In this document: positions 1 through 11,700 of the stretch, piece after piece
Position numbering within the stretch: the stretch's first letter is position 1
Layout: each line of letters begins with the position of its first letter
Assembly: GCA_028015205.1 (NCBI GenBank)
Contig: JAPWFG010000018.1
Span: forward strand, 1,922,001 to 1,986,000
DNA from: Mytilisepta virgata
Taxonomy: Eukaryota > Mollusca > Bivalvia > Mytilida > Mytilidae
DNA: 64,000 bases
Direction of reading: 5' to 3'
Program-made: the position numbers and the translations under genes
The notes under the pieces: model-generated
The model's input: the letters and a program-made list of their open reading frames with translations, nothing else
Databases searched by the model: none
Told to the model about the DNA's origin: nothing

Positions 1-530
1 CTGAACGGCATAGAGCATCATTTGTTATACTGTATAACCTGGTTTTCAACGGATTAATCCGCCACTTGTAAATTCAAATATTCCCATGTCCTTTATTGAT
101 GATTGAAACAAGGAATCATTGTATTTCTGACTGGAAATTAAATTATAAAGAATGTTTCAAATTTTTTAACGGGTTATACTTTAATAGCCTGGTTTGAATC
201 AGTTAACGCAAAAGGGAGCTTTGCAATCAATATACAAAAAAAGTTTTAGAATTTTGATTTTCTAAAAAGTGGCCCACATGGGTTGAACTTCGAAAATTTG
301 GAATTCAAGCTTGTGACCTAAACTCGTCCTTCATTTTTTTAATTTATTCATTTTATTCTATACAGTATTGTCTTGCACCATATTCAGATGCGCAATAAGG
401 TTTTAGAATTTTGATTTTCTAAAATTGGGGCCAACCGAGGTCGAATTTTGAAAAAAAACTGTCTTTTTATAGGTAAGTGGCCGAACTACTTTCAGGGTGT
501 ACTGTCGATTCCGACAGTACATATTTCTAG
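1..530 (+). mobile_element. Helitron-like element, 3' part (CTAG terminus)
   Basis: Contains two diverged copies of a ~165 bp unit (around 230-300 and 390-450, each with TTTTAGAATTTTGATTTTCT) and ends with a hairpin, ACTGTCG at 501-507 pairing with CGACAGT at 512-518, then CTAG at 527-530 followed by T. The order hairpin, short spacer, CTAG, T matches a Helitron 3' end. The left end is outside the window or lost. The duplicate is at 37986-38530. Confidence 0.55.
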
Positions 531-582
531 TTTTATTTAAATCTATCTAATCTAATCACACATAAATAATTAACAATATTAC

Positions 583-895
583 TTGCATAATTTTAATTTT
601 GAGTATAGAAAGTTGATTTGTAAATTTAGAATAAGCGACCACTCATTAGAAATTGAAAAAGGAAGATACAAAAAAAATCCAAGAAACGATCCGAGAGATT
701 GTGTAAAATTTGTAATACTGAAGCTAATTTCTTTTTCGATTGTTCTATTAATGATTCTGTTAGAAATAGATATTTGTACCTTTTTAATTTTGAGCGTGAA
801 ATTAATACAGAGGATAAAATGAAACACATTTTGAACCCCGAAACAAATGAACAAGTGAGATTTCTGTGCTCCTTTTTGAACAGTCACTTTTACTG
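583..895 (+). pseudogene. LINE reverse transcriptase C-terminal fragment, frameshifted
   Basis: One frame gives FRISDHSLEIEKGRYKK, then a frameshift near 690 leads to CKICNTEANFFFDCSIND. This is the HxLxIE(K/R)GRY plus Cys/His-knuckle region found at the C-terminus of LINE RT proteins. It is a broken remnant, duplicated at 38583. Confidence 0.6.
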
Positions 896-1645
896 AGGAT
901 AGGAGACCGCTAATTTCTTTGATTTACATGCACTGTTTTCAATGTTTGTTATATTGATTTATTGTTTAATGTTTTGTCTTGTTTGATGAATGTATATACA
1001 TGTAGTCATTAATCCTTAATTCTTAAATATTTTGGTTTAAATGAAAATAAAAATTAAGTTCACGATAGGGACCAAAAAACAAAATCCAGGACAAAATATT
1101 TTTTAGCGAAAAAATAGTCAGGCTCAAACTAACAACACTTATATATACTGCACAAGTTAAATACTGAGTAGCATTCCTTATTCCGGTACACTTACAAGAT
1201 TCTGATTTTTCAAATGATATCGGCATATTTTTAATTTTGTCCTTTGACCTAAAAGACACTTGACTATGGTAACAGTAGTTGCGTGCGCCTTGTCAATTAT
1301 GTTATTGTTTTTAACATTCGGAAACATGTCTTTGGTTAATGCCCTGGTCGAGGGATGATACAAGGGCCGATATGGAAAATGTCATGTCATAATCTATTTA
1401 TCAAATATTTTAAATTTAAAAAATCTATACACAACTACATAAATAATATGGAAAATAGCAGAGAAATAAAACTTTTAGCAGCTATATGATTTTTTTAATA
1501 TTATGCCAAACTATATGAAAAATTCATAGACATAGGCAACACTGTACCTTTTGATAGTGTTAATAAACAAATTTTTAACAAGTCTCCCATTTTGTTTGTT
1601 GACGTTGCAGACGACAAGAAGTGGGACGCAGTACGTGAGCACGTG

Positions 1646-1776
1646 AGGGCTGATACGGATTTCTAAAAGAAATCCTTTATAAATCTGTATCAGCCTTCAA
1701 GTCCGATACGGGGGATGATACGGATTTCAAATAGAATTCCTTTGTACATGTTATAAATCCATATCAGCCCTCAGTT
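1646..1776 (+). repeat. Two adjacent foldbacks with GCTGATACGGATTT arms
   Basis: GGGCTGATACGGATTT pairs with AAATCTGTATCAGCC (about 1647-1697), and a second GATGATACGGATTT pairs with AAATCCATATCAGCCC (about 1713-1773). The pair recurs at 39646-39776. Confidence 0.6.
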
Positions 1777-2727
1777 CCGATATTCTATTGGAAATTCATA
1801 TGTGAAGCCACATATTAGACTTCGGGGCTTGATGTATGACATGTATGAGGTCCGTAATATAGTTTAATATTATACCATTACTATTCCTACATTTTCAAGG
1901 GTTGATTAATCCTAATAGCGACCTATTACATAGTCAGTAATTGTTTTAGTACATGAATGGGAAAATTGTACTTTCACTTTCTATTTTAAGAACAAATCGG
2001 TCACCATCACATTCCGCTTGACCGATCAGGATCTATTTTAATCCTATAACCGTACATGCAGAATTCTTGCACTAAATTTAGATACTTCTAAGTTATTATA
2101 TATCATCAATGCTCAATAGTTTTTAGACTTTTCTCAGCCAATCAGAGAACAGAAAAAAATATGGTCATGTAATAAGACGAATTAATTATTACAATGTGTT
2201 AAGTTACGTGACCGTGAGTCTTTTGTAGATATTATATGATTATACTTATGTTGCTAATATATATTCATATATGAAGTTATATTTGCAGTGAACAGGTAAA
2301 TATACGGTGTATTTATTTTTTACGTCTATTGATAATTTGTGTATATCGTATGTATTTCTTATCCCTTTAAAGATAAAGAATTTAAATTTTAAAACAATGC
2401 GTAAAATGTGTATACATGTGAAGGTCATTACATGTATTGTTTGGGACAATAGTCCCAGATTTTCACATACAAGTATTCTTGAGTGTATTGATAACATATA
2501 TTTTGCAAGTTTAATAAATATGAAAATTCAAGCAAATTGTTTTTTTTCTCGATTTTGCAATGTTAAAAATGCACATTTTTTGAAAATTACCCATATATTA
2601 TCCTTAGGAAAACTATTGAACAGGTATGTTTAATTAACATGGCTATTGTATATATCAAATACTATTAAAGGCACCTTTCGCAATATGCTGATAAGATTTG
2701 GTGTATTTAAATGTAATAATTGTATAA

Positions 2728-2834
2728 GGGAGCAACCATTTGATTTTTCAAGGGGGGGGCTAGGATTTTTTATTTCAAATTTGATCCTAGCCCCCACCCC
2801 ACCCCCCATAAAAATCACATGGTTGCTCCCTAAC
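2728..2834 (+). mobile_element. Small foldback/MITE with AGGGAGCAACCATTTGATTT ends
   Basis: Begins AGGGAGCAACCATTTGATTT and ends with the inverted ATCACATGGTTGCTCCCT; the interior is itself an inverted repeat (GGCTAGGAT... / ATCCTAGCC). Equivalents lie at 40781-40892 and 53317-53434. Confidence 0.6.
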
Positions 2835-3000
2835 TTTTCCCGATAAACTATTGTGATTTATGTGCATTTTTGGAAAATAATTAGCTTATATAGTTTATTT
2901 GTACTTGCCGCGAAACAGTAGAGAAAGAGTCTATAAACCTCGCATTTCTACCAGTTTTTAAGGCTCGCACAATTCAACTGTATATTTTAGGACAATGTAG

Positions 3001-3032
3001 ATATATATATATATCCTTGTTTTCTCTCTCTC

Positions 3033-3105
<73 letters not shown>

Positions 3106-3154
3106 TCTCTCTCCATATATATATATATATATAGATAGAGAGAGAAAACAAGGA
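3001..3154 (+). repeat. (TC)n/(TA)n microsatellite inside an inverted repeat
   Basis: Long CT and TA runs; CCTTGTTTTCTCTCTC at 3015 pairs with GAGAGAGAAAACAAGG at 3139. Short in the C block (about 53601-53632) and deleted in the B block at 41060. Confidence 0.85.
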
Positions 3155-3559
3155 AATAGTGGCCTGTTTAAATTTTTTATAAATAAAAATAATTGTGTGG
3201 GTACATTTTATTCGTCTCCGATTTGTTAGCGGTGAATTCAAAGTTTTTTTTTCAGTGAACATGAGACTACTAGAACAGAATTTTTTTTTATTTTCATTTA
3301 AACCAAAAAATTACCAGATTGATCCTGTCTTTTTATTTAACCAAATTCCTGGTCCTGCCTTTTTATTTTAAATTTGATCCTAGCTACCCATATAAAAACC
3401 AAATGGTTGTTCCCTAAGGGCGCTCATATAATTATTATGCTTTATCGTAAATTATACCCATTGGGGTTAAACAATATAACATAAAATGAACAATAAAAAA
3501 CAAATACATACAGATGAGGTATAGTTTGAATAAGTAACTAATTACCTAACTTTGACCGA

Positions 3560-3910
3560 TCTGGACCCTATTTTCGCAGTTTCAATGACCGCTTTATCAA
3601 GTCACAAACAATTGGTAAAAGTTCATTTTTTGGATTAAGAATATCAAAAATTTGTGATACTTCGTCTGTCGATAGAAAATTTTGATTAATTTCAACACTA
3701 TCTTTTCAAAGAGACTAGCTCTTAACTGATCACTGGAATAACAATGCAAGAAAAAATGGTATTCATCATCTAGCACCTTGAATCCAGAGCAAATTTTCTC
3801 TGGGAACATTCTTATATGTTAAGAGAGTGATCACTGATTCGAAATTTTGAAAGGAGTCAATGTAAAATGTTTTCCTTTTTGAAGTACTCTTCTAATTTTA
3901 TAGTGTTTTT
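3560..3910 (-). pseudogene. Antisense LINE C-terminal zinc-knuckle fragment
   Basis: The minus strand reads FPEKICSGFKVLDDEYHFFLHC, a decayed form of C-x2-C...H-x3-4-H/C. The C-block copy (54120-54475) keeps both cysteines (LCSGCKLIDDEYHFGLHC). Broken remnant of an RT-encoding retroelement. Confidence 0.55.
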
Positions 3911-4397
3911 AAGTTTATTGTATTAAGGGAGCAACATTTTGATTTTTATAGGGAGTGGGAGCATGGAAGGAATTTGAAAAAAAGCAGGCTGCAAAACTTA
4001 GTGAAAAAAAATGTAGGACCAAAATTCCTCTGAAAAAAGGCAGGATGAAAAATGTAGTGAAAAAAGGAAGGATACATAAAAAAGGGCAGGACAACACAGG
4101 GTAGTAAAAGAAAGGCAGTCTTAAAATTTTGCTGAAAAAAAAGGCAGGACTTAAGATTACTTCCATAATTGCTAGCAGTTTTCTTGATACCAAGAATGGT
4201 TTTACAATATCTATAATTGTGTATCTTTTCATAAGATTGTTTTCTTCTAATGAGAATATATCACAAAAAGTATCATTTCTGGCAGCACGTTCAGCTGGCC
4301 TCATAATAGAAATATAGTCCTCAGCATACTAAATTTCACAATAAAGTTGTATAACAAAACTGGTCGAATTCAAATATCAAACAATTTACAAGCCAAT

Positions 4398-4627
4398 TCA
4401 ACATTGAACATTAAAAAAATGACTTTTAAATGCACAAATATCTTTTAAACCTTTCTCAGAAAGTTCTTGAATGGACTGTTGAAAACTCCCCTTAAAAATA
4501 ATAACATTGCCTAAGAAATTGTACTCCCTTGTTTCTAGTAGAGATTGCCCTTTGTAAAATAATGGCGGCATAGGAGTAGAACTATTTTGAAAAACCATAA
4601 ATTTTGTCTTCCTAATATTAATATTAT
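4398..4627 (-). pseudogene. Antisense LINE RT fragment, distal half (A block)
   Basis: The minus strand has RKTKFMVFQNSS, LLETREYNFLGNVIIFKGSF and SEKGLKDICAFK. Its proximal half resumes at 5154, beyond an inserted ~520 bp element. Confidence 0.65.
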
Positions 4628-5153
4628 ATATATATATAAAAAGAAATAAATGGAACTCTCTCTGGATGTAGTGAAGCTGGATGGAGTGAAGCTGGGTTGT
4701 GTTTGGTTGGTATAAAGCCATACCTGGTAACGGCACACCCGGTAATGACGTTACCTGGTAGAGGCAGGCCAAGATCGGCTGGCACCAATAAAAACTACTG
4801 GAACATCTATAACAGTAAAATACCCAAGTTTAGAAAGCTAGGATTTCTTTCCTATTTATACTGTAGAATTTAGGTCAGGCCAAAAATTTTTTACATAACC
4901 GGACAGAATGACGCACGTAGCATTAATATTATTAGATTTAGTCAATATTAGTTCAATTAGTAAAATCTTTGATGTATATAGTTTAATTAGCTTGAACATG
5001 TTCGACCTGGGGCACTGTTTGTATTCAACAGTAAAGAGCAATTATATCAAATATAGTAAAGTTTTAAAGTTCAAATAATATTTTCATTCAAAAACAAGAA
5101 CAATTTATAATTTAACTGATCGTATTGTACACGGAATTTTTTGTTACAATATT
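4628..5153 (+). mobile_element. ~520 bp inserted element in a LINE fragment (A block)
   Basis: Absent from the C block, where the LINE sequence is continuous. Flanked by short AATATTA repeats consistent with a target duplication. The B block has two copies of most of it (42497-43040 and 44480-48134, the second interrupted). No protein is encoded and no TG...CA ends were seen, so the class is unknown. Confidence 0.55.
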
Positions 5154-5310
5154 AACATTCAACTGTCATTGATGACAGTATGTTTCAAGTTTATTTAATT
5201 CTTCTTGTAGTCCGCTATAAGATCTAGTAATGCTCTGTCGGTATCTGCTGTGGGTTGTTTCAGAGTAGACCAGCCAGAAATTGTTCTAGAAAAGAATTGC
5301 GCTAGAATCC
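5154..5310 (-). pseudogene. Antisense LINE RT fragment, proximal half (A block)
   Basis: The minus strand reads YSGLQEELNKLETYCHQ and QLNVN, with stops; it directly precedes the 4398-4627 piece in the original element. Confidence 0.6.
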
Positions 5311-5529
5311 ATAGTTGAAAATTGCATTGTATATTTATATATACAATATATGTTATTGGGAATGTATCAGAACATCTCTTTGGACTTCACTATTTCTGAA
5401 TTTCACAGAACACAACTGGGTATGGTCTGCCCAAAGAAGAGGGTCACGAAATTACATGCATATGACCTTTGCATCGATCTAAAAAGGACTAATTTTACCG
5501 GGAAAAGAATAAGGCCGACTTAAATACAT

Positions 5530-5610
5530 ACGTGACTATAATGTGGTCGGAAACAGACCATTAGCGTATATTTTGTAATGTTTTATTATTATTATTATTT
5601 TTCCAGAAAG
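5530..5610 (+). promoter_or_regulatory. Conserved 3' splice-site-like sequence just before the P450 start codon
   Basis: ATTATTATTATTTTTCCAG followed by AAAG and the ATG is a good 3' splice site only four bases from the start codon, and it is kept in all three copies (48567-48598 and 55740-55773). A 5' untranslated exon may therefore lie further upstream. An ACGTGACTATAATGTG block and a GCGTATA sequence just upstream are also kept and could instead be core-promoter elements. Neither reading is proven. Confidence 0.4.
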
Positions 5611-5758
5611 ATGATATCGTCATTACTCTCCTCACTGAATGTACAGACAGTTTTGGTTGCAATTGTTGTCACACTGTTAGCCTACAAAATTCTTCAAAGA
5701 TTAAAATATAAATTGCCACCAGGACCATGGGCAATACCGTTCATAGGAAACATTGAAG
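5611..5758 (+). CDS. P450 copy A exon 1 (residues 1-49, phase 1 end)
   Basis: ATG at 5611, then a hydrophobic signal-anchor, a basic stretch and the PPGPWAIPFIG hinge. The donor after GAAG (GTGGGT) is chosen because exon 2 only reads through in this phase; the GTAAAT four bases on would put exon 2 out of frame into a stop. Confidence 0.93.
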
Positions 5759-8700
5759 GTGGGTAAATTTATGAATTTTTTTCTTTTTTAAAAGGGTCGC
5801 AGTAATTATTAATATAATTAATCAATATTTCATTGGATTCATATTTTCGCTTTTTCTAGTATTTTACACCTAACTGTCAGAACATTGTTAAACTGGTAAA
5901 ATTAAATATTTTTATAATATATAATCTGTACATTGACTGTACATATTATGTTTATCCTTTTCATTTTAGTTATGAATGCCAAATTCATGTTTAAAAAATG
6001 CACGGAGCTTCAAAGGAAGTACGGATCTGTTTTTACCATTCAGTTCGGTAAATAGCTTAGTTTTAAAAATCCAATGTATTATTCTAACCATCAAGAAAAT
6101 TGTAAATCAAAAGATCCTTGTTCTGAAAATTATTTGAGGTTTTTGTGAGGAAAATATATCAAAATATTTTTCTGATATTCCGGTTTCCTGAAGGGACTAT
6201 ATGGACTAGCGTTAAAAGAATCACCTGATCCCGAGGCGAGATTAAAAATTGATAACGACAGATAATCTGCAAAAGGCAACAAAACTTTATAGCACAGCAA
6301 AGAGAAACTCTCTTGAAAAATCGAGAGTGAAATCAATTATTCCAAAAAAGAGCTTTCTTGAAAATATGAAAGATGATTTTCTTGTGGTTATATAGTTTTG
6401 TTTAAAAGTTCCTTTTATTTAACAGCTGTTCCTATTGTAATAAACTCCAGAGGGTACGTTTAAAGGAAAATACATACATAATTATTTATCAGGAATAAAG
6501 TGTCGATGTGCAGCAAATATTTGATTTATTTGATTTTTTGATTTCCCATAGCAAACAAAAAAAAAAACAAAAACGGAGTACTGTATACATTTTGTGCTGT
6601 TATCTCTAGTGTTATATATCAGAATGAAATGAAATTTTACACATATATTTAATTAAAGTGTGCCTACTGTCTGTATGTTTGTACCGCGTTCTGTCCGGCA
6701 AAAAGTTCGTGCACTACAAATCTAAAACTTTAATTTAAAGGGTGGTCTCTGTCGAAACAATTTATTTCGTCGTTTATTGTATGTTCGATTTCTAAAGTAC
6801 ATGTACACAGCAGCGATGCCATTTGTTATATATCCTATAATAAGAAAATACTGCTAAAACTAGCTGATATAGGTCAGCTATATATATTTCACAATTCCGA
6901 TTGGCTAAATTACGGAAAGCGGCGGTATCAAACTGCAAAAGGAATGCCGAATTTTTATTAGTTAAATTATTTTCTTCCTTAATCCTTGAGCTAAACCTGG
7001 ATTGTATTCCCGTGGTTATCTTTCAACTAGTGTAGATTATCACTGAAAATGACGAACATTTTCAACTCATTTTATTGTAGATTTGAGTAATTATAACAGT
7101 ACAAACTCATGTAAATGTAACAGTCAATTTGTTCCGCCGGAACTTTTCAGTAACTAGTTCTAAATAAAAAAGTATATAACACCACAAAGATTTCCTTCAT
7201 TTTCCCCAAAATGGTAATGCTATAAAAAAATGTCGGTTTTCACTTACGCACATTGGAAGTTATTTTCATACAATTTCATATACCTAATAAGCAAGCACAC
7301 AGAATTAAGGGTAGATTTTTTTAGATTATACAGTCCTATGCCTTTGCAATTGAAACCATTTTATCATTTGGTTAAAATGGCGATCGAATCTTGTTCTGCA
7401 GGACGCACTTCCAATTGATACGCAATGTTAGTTTAGTAAAACATAACATCTAGATGTTAAATTGTTTTCTATTTGACGTTATTGATTGGGAAATTTTCGT
7501 AATTTAAAAATGAAACCTTTTCCAGTTTGAATCGGTCCTTATGCTTATGCAGCTTTGATATTATATTAAATTATGATTCGACATAAACATGATCTACACA
7601 TATTATTTCTATGCTTTAAATTAACTCACATTAAAATTGGAATCAACGAATGTGATCAGTTTCAGCTTAGTCATGAAAAGTTTATGTAGATGTAAACAAA
7701 TATTACTCCCTACAAATAGAAAAGGTAATTTATAAATATTATGTTACGTACGAAGGTTTATTTGATAGCAATTTAACAATAGTCATGCAATCCTTGCCTT
7801 TGTTTAAAAAGATAATTTTGCATCAATACACAACTGTGATATACATGTCTTCGTATTTGTGGCGCCTATAAGGTTTTAGGCTTACAAAAACCGGTTTCAC
7901 CTATCATGCCCATTTCAAAATTTGAATTTTAATCATTCTTTAATAACAATAGACTGTGTATCTCTGATCTGAATGTAACTTGTATTTACAAAAAAGTGTC
8001 TACCTTTACGTATTACTAAATGAAATGTGCAGATGACAAAGAAAAAAGTTTTTGGGTGAAAAATAATGGCGAGAAAGGTTAATTAATGTAGAATAGTACA
8101 ATTTTTTTTTATATCTGTGGTTTTTATAAGATAAAATTTTAATGTAAAAAAATCAACAAATTCTAAAATATCCACTATATTTCAGTTTATTTCCTAAACA
8201 GAAAATAGATATAATATGTAACAAGGGAGCATACGTTTATAATACATATAACTGTATGTATCTACTCTTCCGTCTATGGAGTAACCATTTAAAAGGGTCG
8301 TCAAGTTGGTTACTTATTCCTTATTCCTTAATCCTTATTCGTTACTTATTCCTTATTCCTTATTCGCTACTTATTCGTTATTCCTTATTCATTATTCCTT
8401 GTTCGTTACTTATTCTTTATTCCTTATTCGTTACTTTAAATATACAGAGGACGAAATTGTCCTGATGATTGAATTTTTGATCGACAGCATATTTGTTCAA
8501 TTTGGTGGACGTGTTTTCCAACAGACAATTAGCATTCCTATGGGTACTAATTGTGCGCCACTACTGGCCGACTTGTTCCTTTACTCATATGAGGCAGACT
8601 TCCTTGACGGGCTTCTTAAGGAAAAACAGAAGAAATTAGCCCGTACCTTTAATTTCAGCTTCCGCTACATAGATGATGTCTTATCACTCAACAATTCAAG

Positions 8701-11700
8701 TTTTGGGAATTTCTTACATCTCATCTATCCCAATGAGCTCCAAATTAAGGATACAACAGACACTGCCAAGTCTGCATCTTATCTTGACCTTCACCTAGAA
8801 ATTGACACCAGAGGAAGGTTGAATACAAAACTTTACGACAAACGGGATGACTTTGACTTCCCAATCGTCAACTTCCCATTTTTGAGCGGCAATATTCCAG
8901 AAGACCCGGCGTATGGAGTATATATTTCACAACTCATACGTTATTCCAGAGCTTGTGACATATACATTGACTTCCTGGACAGAGCCCAGCTTCTGACAGA
9001 AAAGTTGCTCAGACAGGGGTACGTTGCTCCTAAGCTGAAGTCATCCTTATTAAAGTTTTATGGGCGTCATCATGACTTGGTTGACAGGTATGAAAAAACC
9101 GTTTCCCAAATGAAAATGGACCTGTTCCATTTCTACATCCTAACTTTAGGACAAATTTTAGGACATGTCGAACTTAGGATAGCTTCGATATCATGTCTTA
9201 GGACTAGGACATGTCCTGAGACTATCCCAGGACATGTCTTAGTCTAACGACACATTCGTTAACACGGCCCCGGGATGTTTGTTAAATAATTTATGTACAA
9301 AAGGGGGATTATCGTGATGTGTGAAATACATGTAACGGCTAAGCATTTCAAAAATTAATACACATGTATATTGGGAAAAATATCATAAATGTCGAAATTA
9401 ATAATACAAAATAATAGTTTTCAATAAATAGGTATTATGGGGTACAAGTTATTACGGTTATAATAATAAAATTATTCTAATTTGGAAACGCATTTTGAGA
9501 CGCGTACACATACGAAACAACCAAGATTAAATATTAGATATCACCTAAAATAAAATAAAATTGTATTTAATAGAAACCGGGAATTCCAAGAAGATGTTAA
9601 AGTTGGTGCTTCAATCAAAGCGAAAGAATGAACAAATATTTGCGCACGCGGCAACTCATCTGACGCACTCACATACAAAAACACAAAAGCATAAAGGATT
9701 ATCATGATAATATCGAAAAAGATTTGACGAAACATCACGAAAGAATTGCAGATATTATAAACAGTAATCGTGAAAAATTTATGATTTAATAGTTGCATGT
9801 TTGTTCTCACGCAGTAAAGTTGAAGAAGGGTCTGTTGCTGGTTTTAGCGACCATGTATTTCCGCCATCCTATATGGTATGCGTTTTATAAGTTATGAAAA
9901 GTCAGTTGAATAATAAAATGTGTGTTTACTATAAATATAATCACAATAATTCAATTTTCATAAGCCAAAGAGCTAAAAAGGGAACTATGTAGGTTTGATT
10001 GTTTCAGAAGATAAATAAGATCTTATTTGATTACACATGCTGATAATGATATTGCAAGTTTAGAAGTCAGTGGTCAGATAATAAAAACCAGAAAACTCAT
10101 AAAAGCTCTCACAAAATTTATTACGATGAAAAACAGATTTTATTTTCCATCGATGTCACTCTTAAATACCTGAAATTATTTTGGAAAGTGTTGTATATCA
10201 GACATGTCAGAGTCAAGAAAGAAGCAAGGTATGATTTTATACTTGATTTCATTTATGTTGCGTGATTAGTGTAAACAAGTAGTATCGTTGATAAATAGCA
10301 TCTATATATGTACCATCGAGTTCTTACTATAACCACCCTTACTTGAAAATACCTTTATTATGTCTACAGAATAACACTTAAAGCGAACATTATGCCTTTC
10401 TTTTACGATTTAACTTGAAAACGATTGAAATGCAACAATTCGCCTAGAATTTCCTGCTTCATAAATTCCTCTAGTATTGCCATTTGTTCTGCACTGTTTT
10501 TTCTTTTCGTTTTTTTTTAAAGAAAAATCCTCTGAAATTGGGTCATTTTAAAAAAAATGTGCATTTTTAACATTGCAAAATTGAGAAAAAACAATTTGTT
10601 TGAATCATCATATTTATTAAACTTGCAAAATATATGATACTTCTTGAACAAAATACTCAAATATGCAATCTTAATGACATAACATAAAAATATTATGGAC
10701 ACATTTTCGACTGATGGTGCAAAATTTTGTCTACCCTGTTATCACATTTGTGAGAATTTGTTTTACTATCAACAGGAAAAATGTGAAAAACTTATTGATT
10801 ATTTCTCAAAGGTACGTTAGTGGTGCTTCAGAAAACAATAACAGAATATTTAATTTCTTTGCATTAACGGGATAAAAATATCACTTAGTATTGTGTCCTG
10901 AAAAAACTATCTAAAAATATATTTTCAAATGCTGCAAAAATTGCTACAATCAACGCAAAACCAACTGAAGCACTTCCTTATATTCGACTCAATCCATCAC
11001 TTAGTTCTTTGATTACATATAATTTTGGTAAAACGCTATTTTCTATGGTAACAGGAACAGACAACGAAGGTTTACATATACATATTTGTCTATCCTGTTA
11101 CCAAGCTGGGGTAAAAAATTGTATCTTTATTGATTCTATTGCGAAACAACAACTCCCCTTGAATAATTGTTTGTTTTTTCTTGAAGATATGTAGACTATC
11201 AAAAGTTTCATTTCATTTTCAAATATTTCATACTGTCTACAGATACATAGTTGTTTATTCTTATACTTAATCTGTCTATCCTGTTACTTTATTCAAGGTA
11301 ACAGGATAGACAATAACAGGATGTACAAAATTATATGTTTATTGATTATATTTCGAAATAACAGCTCCCCTTACATCGGTGTATGGTTTTTTCAGTTAGC
11401 GTTCTTTGTTTCCAAAGAGTTAGTGACCCTTTTGAGAACGTAATAATGTATAAATTTGTTGGTAACATGATATACATTTTGAAAGGGTACCCTATCAGTT
11501 TGACTTACTTTTCTGGTTATAACTTCGCTTCTGTTTCTTGTAACGTTCTATTGTTTTGGTTGTAATTTGGAAAATATTTGTAGTTAGACACCACCAATGT
11601 TTATCAATCAATTACAGTTTATTAAGGCCTTGTGCCAATAAAAAAATCATACAGTGATAATCGTGGCTACAACAGATATGACTATAGGGTTTTTATTAGA

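Larger units (their letters stand above)
1..6465 (+). repeat. Segmental duplication, upstream block of P450 copy A
   Basis: Collinear with the block starting at 37986 (both begin CTGAACGGCATAGAGCA) through exons 1-2 of copy B, and from about 1880 with the block starting near 52480. It consists of repeats (Helitron-like 3' end, LINE pieces, foldbacks, microsatellites) that were copied together with the gene. Confidence 0.85.

Noticed and set aside
2987..3262. ORFs across the TC/TA microsatellite on both strands
   Set aside because: Low-complexity SLSLYIYI/RERERE translations; open only because the repeat lacks stops.
3915..4304. 129 aa minus-strand ORF rich in Phe/Leu/Pro
   Set aside because: Mostly translation of the GGCAGGA/A-run interior of a repeat element. 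Blocks B and C carry homologous sequence, but no ORF of this kind is kept there.
8256..8437. N-terminal extension of the RT ORF (LFLIPYSL repeats)
   Set aside because: Translation of the TTATTCC simple repeat; RT similarity starts only near 8438.
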